Shown one piece after another: positions 25,801 through 38,169 of a DNA stretch of 64,000 nt. A program made the translations under genes and the position numbers. Each line of letters begins with the position of its first letter. Within the stretch, counting starts at the first letter, position 1. The notes beneath the pieces are model-generated. The model was not told the DNA's origin. It made no database searches and worked only from the letters and a program-made list of their open reading frames with translations. The stretch comes from Pomacea canaliculata (taxonomy: Eukaryota; Mollusca; Gastropoda; Architaenioglossa; Ampullariidae), in assembly GCF_003073045.1 (NCBI RefSeq), contig NC_037590.1, forward strand, positions 27,926,449 to 27,990,448, written 5' to 3'.

Positions 25801-28800
25801 TTCCATGTGCCATTCACATAATAAGCTCTACTGGCCATCATCTTGTACTAGGCTGAGGTGGCCTGGGGTCATCAACTGTATCTGCTGTTAAGAATGTGTG
25901 TGTGTGAAAGCGACACTATTTCAACATGTACATTTATATTATCTTCTAATATCATGTATTTTTATATACTATTGCTAGTACAAGCACTATTCTGAATTGC
26001 CCCTGGGGATCAATAAAGTTGTTTGTGTTTACATTCTTGAAAAATCTACTCATTTTCAACATAATCAATAAGTCATTTGTCTGTTAAAAGAAAAAAGACA
26101 ATAAAATTTTATTGTGAACTACTACTGTTAAGGCCAATACTGTGACCAAAAAAAAACCAACAAAACAATGAAAACACTTTCCAAACTAAATAAGTCGATT
26201 CAAAAAATAAATACTCACTACGTTGATTAATGAGTTTCAGTCGAGTGTAAAACATATAATAAAGACCAGAATATGGCACATCTCGTAACAAGGTTGGCAG
26301 TAATCCACTGTAGAGACCTGTAACAAACTTTTCTTGAGATTTAAGACTAATAGAAAGATGTGTAAAAACAAAAAATGAAATGGCATAAAACACAGTTTTG
26401 ATTATTAGTGTCAATGTCAGTTATTAACTATACTATATTTTATAATATATCATGTGAATTATTATGGATTTAAACCACAAAATATCTATAATCTAACCCA
26501 ACTTAGCCTTTCAAATAACACTAACCCAAACCCTATTCACATCTCAGAGTTTTCATAAAGTACATGAGCACACACACATAAGTCCAACTATCAAATATAA
26601 GTTCAAATTAAGGATGCATATTCAAATGACATCTATCTACCTTACCTCGAAGGCCTTCGGCTTTGTATATCACAGTAAGTGCATGAGCTATGCCTCTGTA
26701 TCTGAAGGCTCCACTCTGCAAACAAAAACGTTACAGAACAGATAATATTAAAACGTACTAGTTCACAAATGACGATAGAAACAACACACTCTGGGTCAAT
26801 ACTTTTTATGCTTTAAATGCATGAATCCACATACCATATACAAAGAACAGATTTATTTTTGTACATATGAGAAGAACATTTTACTACTAAACAAACCTAC
26901 TTCATAGCGTGTCTTGATGACTGTAATCGGGAGAATCAGAGAGCAGGAGATGGAGCGTGCTGACATGCCCAGGAGGAGAGATTCCAGTGCTGATGGGTTA
27001 GCACTCCTACAGTACATGAATTTTATGTAACCTATGATCCATGCAAAATCTACAAGATCTGCTACCTTTCTAAGATGCACAGCAAGCAAATTCAGTTTGG
27101 AGTCTTTGTCATGAACAAATGAGAGAGTTCCTCCAACTTTTAAAATGACTGTCATAAAAGGGTCTATTGTCTAGAGGGATTCTTAAATATATTATATTCA
27201 TCTTTATAAAAACTAGCAAAGACTTTTACCTTTATCACTTAAAACAAGTTCTGTGAAATATTATGTCAGAAGCCCTGTATCTTCATAACTTTAGACAGCG
27301 TAGTGTATGTCACAAACAACTGGTGCTAATATTAATATAATCATTCTAACAAACCTTAAGGTGATCACAACAACTCTCCTCTTACCCTGAAGGCTTTCCC
27401 TCCATTGTAAACACAATAACAAAAGCCACAGGGCTAGAAGTTTCAAGTAGGAAGAAGAGGAATTTGGTTAATTACCTCCCTTCTATTTGCGGGTTTTATG
27501 ATCTTTTAGGGGTTGTACATGAACTCCATCTACATTTAAACAATTTATTTCAAAACAAAAAGCATGTGCAGTTTCATAGAAAACACATTCTAATCTTTTC
27601 TAATGTTATACATTATGGGCAAAAACAGACTGAATACTCTGGCTTCAATTTAATATAACCAAATACCCAGTCTTGCAACTACTATAACAATACAATTTGT
27701 GCCTGCAATCTCACCCCAGGTCTTTCTTAAGCCAGTGCAGAATGCCAAAGTAAAGACCAATCCCTGGACCACAGCGTGTCACAGACTAAAACACAAGAAT
27801 AAAGTGTATGATAAAGACTCTTCATCACCCATTAACAACAAAAAGCAGTCACTACTAGAATATTTGCACTTGCCCATGAAATTTAAATTGTTTTCTTTTT
27901 TAGTTTTTGTATGATGATCCCATAGAGTATTTTATCAGGTGTTATGAAATGACACAAAACTTTTTTTTTAATGACAAGTATTGGAGATATTCTTACATAA
28001 TCAATACGGACTCAACTTGGATATTTACATTATCTACATCGCTGATGAAATGTAAACTTTTATGTCTTTTGCAATAACAGAGAAGTTTTGAATGAAAACA
28101 AAAAGCTGAAACTGACATTTGCTTCCTTTAAAGTTACAAAATACAACCGTCTGAAGGAAGGCAGCACAATTTTATCTCAGTTTACAAATCAAATCCTACA
28201 TTTAAGCAAAGATTACTCACAGGCCATGCTCCTGTCCACAGTCCCGCTATTCGCTCTTTTTGGACAACACTGATGACAACTTTCATCACTCCTGTGTTTG
28301 ACCTGCATGTTATGGGATGTATAGAAATGGCAGTATACTAATGATGTAAAAATATCATTTCCAACATATACTAATGACTAAAAATATGATACCCAACATC
28401 TACTAATATACTGATCACAGTAAAAATATCATACTCACCCAACATATATTGATGACTGTAAACGAGTTTTTACAAGGTCAAGAGGCTGTAGTATTATTGC
28501 AGACACTGAGCCCCCAGTGGCTCCTGCCAGGAAGGCCTGTATTACAGGTGACTGTGTGTTATAAAAGAGAAATAAATAAGGCCTGAATTGTATTGGATTG
28601 CCTGAATTGTCTCTTTATTTATTTATACAAGCTTACACTGTAAGTTAGTATCAAGCCAGAATTCCTTTTCTCTTTATTAATTTTAGTAAGAACCAAATTT
28701 CTGCCTTCCACTTTTCACATGATCCTTTAATGAAACTTAGGCAACTATTGCCAAGATTCCAGGAGGGAGATTACATACTACCATAGCCCATTTGCGTTTT

Positions 28801-29346
28801 TTCCTTTGTATAAACTGCTTTAAAAATTGTAAAGGCAGGCTTATCTTCTGTTATCTAACCAAGTAAAAGAAACCAAAGTATTGTAATTTGTTTCAGAAAC
28901 AAACTTGTAAATTCATTTAAAGTGTGAAAAGCTATATTACCTCTTTCTATTTGATCATGTTACTGTTGATAAATTACAGCTTAAACATGTCCATATGTTC
29001 CCTAAACACAAACTGGCGATCATGTTTTGATCATTTTTTATTCATCACCCATCATCAAAACTGCCTCCAACCCCTACTTTGCCCACTTATCGCAAATTCA
29101 TGGGACTAGCAATAATTTGTATAGAAACTCTTGTTCGAACACATATACCTAGAGCTATGAAATAATAAATTAACTAGGGAGTAGGACTGCAGGCAAAATA
29201 ACACATCAAGCACACATTTCTGCTACTCGCTTCAAAACAACATAAACTGAGTGTACCAAATTACTCACAGATATAAGTCTCTCGTCCATTCCTTTCCCCT
29301 TCTCACGGGGCTTATTAGATGGTGTTGGTGTGTCTGTTGTCTGCAT
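22855..29346 (-). CDS. SLC25A38: SLC25A38, mitochondrial glycine carrier
   Basis: Inner-membrane carrier that imports glycine into mitochondria for 5-aminolevulinate and haem synthesis. Ten exons: 29346-29269, 28551-28439, 28302-28221, 27785-27715, 27006-26901, 26715-26646, 26317-26219, 24063-23898, 23250-23158, 22884-22855, about 302 residues (human 304). The three carrier repeats show their signatures: QPLDLVKTRLQ, LPITVIKTRYE and QPADVIKTSMQ. CGPGIGLYFG, LRDVPYSGLYYMFY and LRRTLMTASTWTVFEE match the family closely, and the last exon (IMRRCRLKT-stop) aligns with the human end. All junctions are in phase except exon 8 to exon 9: the frame is short by one base, best explained by one missing G in the G run at 23243-23244 (expected NEGFAGF). 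The intron between exons 7 and 8 carries a LINE in antisense. Deletion in a conserved single-copy gene suggests assembly error, but a real frameshift is possible. Confidence 0.93.
24350..26030 (+). mobile_element. Rex1/CR1-like LINE, reverse transcriptase part, 5'-truncated
   Basis: Non-LTR retrotransposon copy inserted antisense in the SLC25A38 intron between exons 7 and 8. The reverse transcriptase is visible in pieces: SFRPDALMLIITKSLEKIV and FADFSSAFNTVLPHLL in one frame (24547-25041), the catalytic FADDTALL in another (about 25162), then YKYLGTIFDNKLTW and the C-terminal part to about 25753. There are at least two frame changes and a stop near 25041. The 3' end GGGGATCAATAAAGTT with a short GTTTGT-like tail is typical of Rex1/CR1-like elements. 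No endonuclease domain remains, so it is 5'-truncated. It is immobile but only moderately decayed. Confidence 0.85.
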
Positions 29347-31550
29347 TGATCTGGTGAACTCTTTGTGTTTTGGTCATTGGCAAACTGTAAACATCATTAC
29401 GATTCTGTGATAACCGATCAAACTGCTTCGCAACAAGTGGTGTGAAGGCCAAGACTTCGTCAGTTCATGATAAGGCTGGTGTGGCTACTGTAGAAGTCTA
29501 GATAAAATACAATCTCCGTCATAACAAATATGAGCATCTGCGTTTTTCACTGGCTCTTTGCGTGCTCATTTCGGCACCTTCAACTCATCTACGGGGAGGG
29601 AGTTAAGTTCAAGGCGTTAGTCGTACGCAGCAGAGTAAGTAACGGCTCTCAAAACTCGGTTAAACCACACCATACAATCCTCACGTGACCCACACGTTCA
29701 CACACACACAAACACAGATTATCTGACAATGACAATTCTTTATCGATGACAGGTAAAATAAGCAAGAAAATGCTTTTTTTTTTTTTTAGCCCTCGCTCTT
29801 TACGGGGAAACAATAAACTAAGTGAAGAAATTACTCTGAGAATACTGAGTAGTAAACATATAAGGTACATAAAGCAGTTAAAACCAGTTGTCTGAAATCT
29901 GGAGAAACGCATCGTTAATATACTAAAAATTTACTTAAACATTTGACCGTACTAAGTAAGAAAAATCTTGGTCTGTATGATAATGACAATAACACAACTT
30001 TAAAAGTTGCTTTCGAAAATTACAGGCCAATAGACGATGAAGAAATAAACAAAATTACACTACGTAGAGAAATATATTTTTCGTAAAATTGCCCTCTTGG
30101 CTCCCATACAAGATACAGTAGGTCATTTCCGACGAGCACAGTGTAAAAACATGGAAAAAGACTAAAGACATCAGTAATGTACTAGCACGAACTTAATTGT
30201 ATTATACGTGATCTGCCTTCTGTTTCACGCTGTCGTGACTAAACTCGAGGGACGTAATAAACGCGACCGTGACTGGAAGAGTGGTCTCTCTTTCCGCCAC
30301 ATCTTTTTTATGTACAAGTATAAACTAAACAAAGTATTTGTAACTTGACGATTTCACCTGACACATTTAAAGTCTCGGTGAATAGAAGGAACAAAGAAAT
30401 GTATATAAAGTTCTTGTTCAAGTGGCTTATGGACTATCGCCAGTTTATAGTGATTCATTCATATGGTAGTGCACTGTGTGTGTGTGCGCGCGCGAGAGAG
30501 AGAAATTAGTAATTGTTTGTAGGAAACAAAGCGCAGGATGAGCGATATGTAGATTATAGTTTCTACAAAGTGTGCGAACTGCAACTAGACGTTTGGCGAT
30601 GTGCATTTGTAATGTTAGTTAATTGTTGTCAGGCTGCGAGTAAGCAAGCGAGATCGAAGTGACAATGCCATTTTCGTGACACGCTGAAATCATTCAAAGC
30701 GCTGCTCGATCGTGGTCAAAGTCGCTCTTTCTGGCCTTTGCAATATCAATAGCAGAACAAAGTGTGTCACCACTCTGTTATCACAAATATCTACAGAATT
30801 ATAAGCATATTTAACTGACATTTTTTCCACATACACATATACACTTGGCGTGTTTAAATTGTACTACTATACACAATTTTCAGAAGCATGTCAAGAAATG
30901 CACATGTGGTGTTGGGTGAGGGCCTGCAGTGTTATCGTGTGACACCTTGGAATGCACCCTTTTCGCTTTGTCGGCTTCTTTAATTGTACTCTCTTATACC
31001 CACGCACCCTTTGACACTGCGAGCGTGTTTGAGCCCAGGTTTACTGAGTGATTTCTTCCCCTGTAGACCTACCTATACTATACCCCCTTGCCAGATACTG
31101 TTGCCACCACCACCCACCTAAATCAAAAATAGTTTGCAATGTAGGCATAAACATTTAGCGTCCTGGTTTGGTACAACTGCTCAATTATAGAATACGGCAA
31201 CTATTTTGATGTTGCTATGATGACGTTGCTGATAGGTATAGGCAAACTTAATCATGACATTTTGTTGAGGGTTGAGTCGGTGGATTGTGGAGGGAATAGG
31301 GAATATTGTGCAGTGGGCAACACGAAGGTGGCATAGAGTTTACATCGACTCTAGACAAGCTTGAGACAATGGCATACCGTGGGCGACGAGCACTGGCATG
31401 CAGAATCGTGTAGCAACCTTGCTGTCAGAGGCTCGCACTGAGGACACGTAGTGTCTATTCGTAGACTGAACCGCGTGGATTCGTCGTCTCCTTCGCTGGC
31501 AGAGGCCTCTTGACGGGAAGCCAACCGTTTGGTAGCACTCCATTGACAGA
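29347..31550. other. Intergenic region between two head-to-head genes
   Basis: Lies between the SLC25A38 start (minus) and the unrecognised gene on the plus strand, so it should hold both promoters. It contains a TG/CG/GA microsatellite (about 30474-30505) and poly-T runs. No coding sequence was supported. Confidence 0.4.
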
Positions 31551-31751
31551 CATTCTTTCGTCATATCTGAACGGAACTTAAGCAAGGTGGCGTCGCTGTT
31601 GCTGGCAACGTTGCCCCCAGTCACAAGGGATAATATCAACGCTGCAGTAGCAGGTTCCGCACCAATGCTGGATCATCCGGAAAATATCTATACTGACGTA
31701 AAAAATTACAAGTCAGATAAGTTCCATTGGCCTTTAATTCTCCTGGGATAA

Positions 31752-34700
31752 AGGGTTATTGGAGGCCAGAAGTTTAGACGGGAAGCTAGAAGGGAGCTGC
31801 ACAAGAAAGGAGAGAGCGAACGTACTGTTCCAGATCCTTCACAGGGACCCTCCAATGTCGTCGTAAAGCTATTGCATGTGAAGAAGATGGGCAAAGGAAA
31901 CACGCTGTCCGTCATCTATCACAGCGTGCCGCCTCGACCTCTGAACTACACTTTTTCGGACATGCTTCAGACGTCAGAAGGTGGCCGCCCGAGAGGCGGG
32001 TCGCGGAGTGTGGTGGTTTCGTCCAACGCGCCGGAGGAGTACGTCGAGAGGTTCAAGTCCCGACCTACCACCCGTCCGGCCATCATCGATTTCAGCGGCG
32101 CCACCGTCAAACTTTTCAAAGGCAAAGGAGCTCGGTTATTACTGGGTAACGGCTTTCCACCGAAGAAGATTGCGCAGAGTGCCGCCACGAAGTTTGGCAA
32201 AAACTGCTGCACGAGGTATGTGCGTTTCGTCCTCTGACGACGATGGTGACAATGAAATGTATTGTAAGATGACGCTCATCTTCTGCTCTTTACTTCCGAC
32301 AATGAATTAAGCTGTTTGAAGACCTGTCTGTATGAGCAGAGTTATTCCCGTGCAATGACTTTCAGTATACTACACTTTGTGTTTACTTTGGTGTAATGTT
32401 TTTGATGTCAGAGCCCTTTATTGTTCGGGAACTAGATGAAAGAAAATTGCTAGGCGAAAAGCATGATTGATTACCAGTGTTTTTGCTAATAGTGTTGCTA
32501 CGTCTCCATTCCTGGAGTTCTGTTCCAACGATTACTGTGTCACCAACCGCTACTAGCGCTAGTTACAAACATGACCGACCAGACCCAAACGCGTAGCTGA
32601 CCATCAAACATTATTCTGATGCCCACATACAGCCTGAATACTTCCATAATCCTACGAAAACTCAGAAGGCAGAAAACACTGCTGAAGCCCACACCATGCC
32701 GACAATAGCCATTATATGGCAGGTAGCATGCTCGTCGGGTATTCGGACCACAGCGCCAGCTTAGTTCGGGTAAGATCAGTCGACATGAAACAACTCTGTG
32801 TTTGCCAGGACAAAGACTAATACAAGTCTCAGTGCCAAATATCGTGCGGGTATTATCCAGACACCAAGACCTACACAAACTCACGGATACACGACAATCA
32901 GTGTCCAGACACACACACACACAAGTGCACAGAGTAAGAGATTTACGGGGTAGGGGCTAAATAACAGTGACTGATTCAATCTAACCTGCATGTGTCAATA
33001 ACAAGAAATATAAATGGGAGTGCCGAGAAATCGCATTTTCTTTTGTACCATACTTGAATGTCCTGCTGTAATTTAATGTGTTCCATATATGGTTGAATCA
33101 TAAACGGGCTTGAAGTTAGGACGGATGACTTCGTCCCTTAGTTCACTGTACTTCCTCACCTAAACAATAACAAAGATTTCTGGATGTTATCTCCTCTGTT
33201 TTCAGATCCCGATAAAACTTGCAAGTGTAATGGTATAAAGTTGACATCGTAGTTAATCCACTTGAGTCACGAGTCACCTGTCATAAATCTGAGTATAATA
33301 ACGAGCTTGCACGCCAAAGAATAGAACTCCCCGTGCGACTACCTAACTTAACTTTTCCTACAAACTAATTAAGTGAAGTCCTGCGTGGTGTTGTTAGGAA
33401 ACGATGGTATGTAAGGTAAGTATCATTTTTAATGTCGAGCATGGACATTTTGAAGAAGGTGTGCTGTGGCTGTGGTATGTCATGAAAGGGATTAGTCTGT
33501 CCAAGACTACAAATAAACTGGTATTTATAAGAACTGATCAATCATCTGTGGTGGGTAGCTTTGTGTTAGTACCTGTTGGTGAGAAAGTAGGCATGTGCTT
33601 CTGCTACATACAGCAGTGGTAAATTACGGAATGAATATTAATAAAACAATTACGTATGTCCTAATGATTTTGCTGAATATTTGGCGTGCTTTGCCGAGAG
33701 ATATATCACCCAGGCGGACAAATAGCTGTAATAAAGAATTCGTTTAGGACATGGGTGGGGAATGTCCAGTCCGTGGAGTCGTTTGGTCTGGCCGCTGGCA
33801 GGGCTCGAAGTTCAGTAAATCTAGGGACATTTTTCATAGCAACATAAATTTATATTAATTGAATCCTAATAACCAAGAAAATTTTGTTGGCAAGGAACGG
33901 CCATTACGGGATTGACAGGACATCTAGATAAGTACATAACGGGACAGACACGTATGATTCTCGTCTGCTCCGGCCCGTCTGCTTGTATTTTGGTGACTCA
34001 GAGGACAGTAAATGCCAGGCTGGGTAGGAGTGTACACGTTGCAAAAGTGTCAACACACTTTGTTTGTAAGCAGGGGTAACGTTTCCAGACGAAGCGCGAT
34101 CGAGGGTGTAGCTCGAGTCTTAACAATGCCGAAGTTTTAAAGTTACCTGCAGTATGTCTGTAATTTTATACTCGATTGATAGACTCGGGGTATCTGTCAG
34201 CAGGGATACTTGCCAATCGACGGTTAGTGGATCTCCTTGCTGAGTTGTTTGTCCACCTTTATTGTAACTGAAGAGTTGGGCGTCGTGACTATATGCAGGA
34301 CTTTTCAGCTTGAAGTATGCGTTAGAGTGAACTTACAAAATGCTCGTCTCAGTCCCCTGAACGACCGAGTGAGCAAACAGGTAAATAGTTTGAATCCCGG
34401 ATTTGTTCTGGCGCTACTTCCAAGCGGGACAAAAATACATACATCAGAACGGGCGTAGAATGCTTCTTCGCATTTGTATTCACAAAGCACGTTTAGCCAG
34501 CCAATTAACCGGCACAAGCTAGGTAAATATTATCCACACATAGCAGCTAACTTCTCGTATTCCTGGCCTTTGTGTAGCCGGACCCTATTCACTACGGATA
34601 GTTTATGGAATGGGGCTTTGCTAATGAAGTTCTCGCAGTTTGGTTTAATGTGGATAAATATGCTGGCGATCGTGTTAGATCCCCTTCAACAGAAACAACA

Positions 34701-36366
34701 AAATTGTCCAAAAGCTTAAAAATAAACTAGACAATAATGATGGCATAGAACCGTGTACTCATTGCCGATTTTGTAGATTTCATAATTTGAGACTAACAGA
34801 CGCCATTTAAAACGAAACTAAACATCTTTGTCGATACCTTACCCATCCTCGATCCCGCTGTTGAGTTAAAACGATCAAGCCGTATGTTGTTGGTTTTTTT
34901 GTTTGTTTGTTTGTTTTTTTTTTAACCCCCGTTGTTCTTTTTGTTTGATTTATATTTTGATTGTCTGATTGGGGAGTACAATTAGGTCATTGTTAATAAT
35001 AATTTTCTAGTTTGGGTTCTAGGCTTCACCATTTAACTTTGACCAAACAACATGCACAATCTCATACTGTCTGGAATTCCAACTATACCGATCGTTAGTT
35101 AACCTACTCACTGGCTTATGAAGCAGGAGTTAGGTTGTCTGTCTAGTTAATTTAGCCTGATAAGTTATGGCAATTTTGCCCATGGGTAAACTGCTAACGG
35201 TCATGATTATGAGTCTAGTTTGATAATAATCAGACAACAATCCATACTTTACTTCGTGATTGTTGGTCTGCAAACGAAATTACGATGTTCCTGGGATTTC
35301 TCGTGTGAATGACAGTTATGACGTGATACTTACCGCCACATTAACATAATTCTGCAGGGGAACATTGCGTACGATGTTACCATGTCAAACACTTACATTA
35401 CCTGGCATCCTCCTTAGGAGGTTCACATGTATGTGTGAGGTGTAGGTGTGTGTGTGTGTGTGTGTTGAATGTCTTGGTATGTCTGCCCATTATGTTTTGT
35501 ATGTACATATATACTCATATTATGTTTGTATATGTGTCTGGGTTTGTGAGCAAAAGGAAATTTTCTGTCTTGGACAATAAAAATTGATCTGATTAAAATC
35601 TCGCCACACGGTACATGCCCCACACCTGCTCTTCCTCCAACAAAGGACAACGACGTATGAATCCCAGTGTAACAAAAATCTTATTTATTAACATAAAAAT
35701 TACGTTTAATACACAATTAAAAGTTGGCTCATCTGAAAGGGGTCCCAGTCTATCTGTGCTGCCAAACTACAATGCTTTTAACTCCCGCGCCCCCGAATGT
35801 ATCGTATTGTTATTTACGTCTGATTTTCCTTTTTTCAGCAGCCATCATTCAGTGAGCTGGACAATATGACTACCACCGCTTTGCACATGGCACCATTGTC
35901 TAACAAATCGCCGATTGGGAAAGGCAGAGAACTCTCAACACAGAAAGCGCCATACCATGCATCCCTCACATCCAAGCCTTCCAAAACCCCTGAGCTGACG
36001 CGATTCCACGGAGTCTGGTCGTCTGCATCTTCAACCAAGAGTAGCGGGAAGTCGGCGACGTCGCGCTCCAGGCGGCCCATGGAGCCAGATCCAAGGCAGA
36101 GGCCGGACTTCTCCTCTGGCAACAAATTCGTTGCGGGTGATGTCAATGTGGCGCCATACGTCGAGCAGCCCTTTCCGCCGGAAGTCCTCTCCCAGACAGA
36201 CGATTTTGACGACCTGAGCGAGCTGCCCCCGCCAAAGAAGATCGTGCCCAGGCGGGAGTTGCCGTGGGTTTTTCGTTTCAAGGTGAAGAAGGAAATGAAC
36301 GCACTGTCCAGGATCATGGCAAGCAAGCCCAGTGTAGTCTCCACCCTGGCCGGCCCCGTGGTGTGA
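31752..36366 (+). CDS. Unrecognised gene, two exons seen
   Basis: Two long, GC-rich open exons with coding-like codon use in an AT-rich neighbourhood. The first (about 31752 to a GTATGT donor after 32215) encodes about 154 residues: a basic N-terminal part (QKFRREARRELHKKGESER), HVKKMGKGNTLSVIYHSVPP, and RPAIIDFSGATVKLFKGKG. The second starts after the TTTTTCAG at 35831-35838 and ends at TGA 36366: about 175 residues, Ser/Pro-rich and probably disordered, with an acidic patch (DDFDDLSELPPPKK) and a basic end (PWVFRFKVKKEMNALSR). The first exon leaves in phase 2 while the second enters in phase 0, so a small exon (length 1 mod 3) is probably missing in the 3.6-kb intron, or a weaker in-phase donor (TAT|GTGCGT) is used. 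An in-frame TAA at 31749 limits the first exon; an open stretch at 31551-31697 in the same frame, ending at GAC|GTAAAA, may be a further upstream exon. No signal peptide or membrane segment is seen. No family is recognised and I propose no function. Confidence 0.6.
33750..33800. mobile_element. Possible decayed hAT terminal sequence
   Basis: CATGGGTGGGGAATGTCC followed by a TGG/GGCC-rich stretch resembles the CAGGGGTGGGGAA ends of hAT elements, but no partner end or target duplication was found. It lies in the intron of the unrecognised gene; the rest of that intron shows no exon that I can support. Confidence 0.3.
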
Positions 36367-36640
36367 ACAAGGCAGCAGCTTGTGTCGTAAGTCACTTGTC
36401 TGAATGATGTTTACCAACACCGAAGACGTCGTGTGCTGTAAAGTTTAAATTTAACCGTTACACTGTATTTACCCAATACATGGCGGAAATGACGTGTTGG
36501 TACTCTGCACCTGCGCAACGTGTTTGGAATGTGACAAGCGACACATTACACAAAAATACCAAACATAAAGACAACTGGAAGCGTATGTCCCGCTGCTGAA
36601 TGCACAGGAAACAATTGTAAGATATATTAGTAATAAAAAG
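36367..36640 (+). other. Candidate 3' UTR of the unrecognised gene
   Basis: Follows the TGA at 36366. An AATAAA hexamer at 36632-36637 could be the poly(A) signal. The long minus-strand open frame across 36458-36970 is Cys/Leu-rich and without motifs; I treat it as chance. Confidence 0.35.
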
Positions 36641-37418
36641 TATGGTGCATTTGCCTGCCAGCAGCAGCCTCAAGGCGCTTTGACATAATCGACTTAGCAA
36701 CATCTGCCACACACATACAGAGCACACGCATTCATACAAAGGCCAGACATTTTCGCTAAATTCAAGATACCAGAGAGATACTATGCACAACTGTGTTTTG
36801 AAAAGCTGGGTACTGATACTACACACTACCATGGAGTAGACGAGGCAAAACAAACATGTGCGAAACAGTGCTATGGAAGACAGCTGTCTTGGTGGCACAC
36901 TGAGTGCACATAGGAGAAAATGTCTTGGATGTACAGCAACTTTATAGAGATTACACATTGCAGAGGTCATGTGAACGAAACCCAGAAATTATTGTAGTAC
37001 TTATAACAATCATCAGTACCAGCTCTGAACAGTAACTGAGGATTTTCAAATGCTATGGTGATGTGCCATCCGTCGATCATGAAAGTGTTCCCAAAATGTC
37101 TCTGGCCAATTTTTCTGATTCCTTTTCTTTTCGTTTTTTTTAAATGTTAGGCAATAACATTTTTTTTCCTATTAGTCGGCTGCAGCTTGCGAAATTAGAC
37201 GAACATGGACTCGTACTAACCATTGTAGCCTGGATTCGTTCTTTGTCTTCTGGTATTTGGGTTCCGAACCCTCACAATTTTCGGGTTTATACGAGCAAAA
37301 TAAATCTTCAAAGAATCCAATGCATCACTCCACCTGCTGGGTATTGTTTACATTACAAACTTATATTACGCTTATTAGGAGACAGCGTAAGAATCATATG
37401 ATGACTTACACGTTAGTC

Positions 37419-37600
37419 CAGGGGTGGGCAACATAGATCCGGCCCGCGAATTTGACTGGCCGCAGACTGTTTCTGTCGTACATGATAATGTGGCCCGCAG
37501 CCACAGTCTGCCGCAATCTCCCACTACATGTACTAATTACTTGCTTACTGCGTCGAATAAAGACTGTAGTTATTCTTTCAGTTAGAATTAGATTTAGAAG
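37419..37600. mobile_element. hAT-type transposon end (solo)
   Basis: CAGGGGTGGGCAACATAG followed by GATCCGGCCCGCG is the widely conserved terminal sequence of a hAT subfamily. Short inverted segments (GGCCGCAGACTGT and ACAGTCTGCCGC) follow. The opposite terminus was not found, so the right limit is a guess. Confidence 0.5.
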
Positions 37601-37764
37601 TCGGCAAGAAAGCAATATGTTTGTTGTGCAGTGAAAGTGTTGCCTCGGTAGCGGCCATGAATTGCAATGGCAGGCTGTGGCAGGCTATCATGGCTATGGC
37701 TATACAGAACCCCAGCCGTTGGCCATCGCATCATGGTTTCTAGTGGGTTCAGCAGTCACGAATC

Positions 37765-38165
37765 CAGTCATGAAAGCTGCACATCAAGGTGAAGGGATAC
37801 AACCTCAAGACAGTTGAACACTTCTCCTACCTGGGCAGCACGCTCTCCAACAAACGTCGACATGGAGATCAAGTCGCCTATAGCAAGTGGTATCGATGGA
37901 ATATCTGTGAGCATAGTGGTTATAACCTTACTACCAAGCTGAAAGTTTACATCCACCCTACTCTACAACGAGAGCTGGCACCTCATTCCAGACACGCCAA
38001 GCAGCTCCACGTGAGCTGCCTTCACTAGAGGGATAGGATCCCCCGATGCAAGTCTCGAGGCGTGTGCATTCCATCTGCTGAAGTGGCAAGCTAGATGGGC
38101 CTGACATGTCCGTGTACCTGACAGTCGCTTGCCAAAGCAGCTCCTCTATGGCTGAAACCTTTCTC
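37765..38165 (+). mobile_element. LINE fragment, 3' part of reverse transcriptase
   Basis: A decayed, internally shortened copy. Readable parts: LKTVEHFSYLGSTLSN, then TTKLKVYIHP, RHAKQLHVSCLH, DRIP, and LPKQLLYG-like residues at the end, spread over more than one frame. These are the post-catalytic blocks (thumb and connection) of the endonuclease-reverse transcriptase LINEs common in molluscs, probably RTE-like. The clade is not certain. Confidence 0.7.
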
Positions 38166-38169
38166 CTAG

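Noticed and set aside
31340-31639. 99-codon minus-strand frame
   Set aside because: No motif or splice context; composition not convincing, and the plus strand offers an alternative open stretch.
34380-34420. B-box-like GTTTGAATCCC
   Set aside because: No matching A box at the right distance and no cloverleaf; not a tRNA gene.
35835-36420. 186- and 129-codon frames on the minus strand
   Set aside because: Antisense shadows of the GC-rich last exon of the plus-strand gene, whose frame has the better composition and a good splice acceptor.
36458-36970. 170-codon open frame on the minus strand
   Set aside because: Cys/Leu-rich, no motif, no splice signals, lies over the presumed 3' UTR of the plus-strand gene; a frame of this length is expected by chance in 64 kb.
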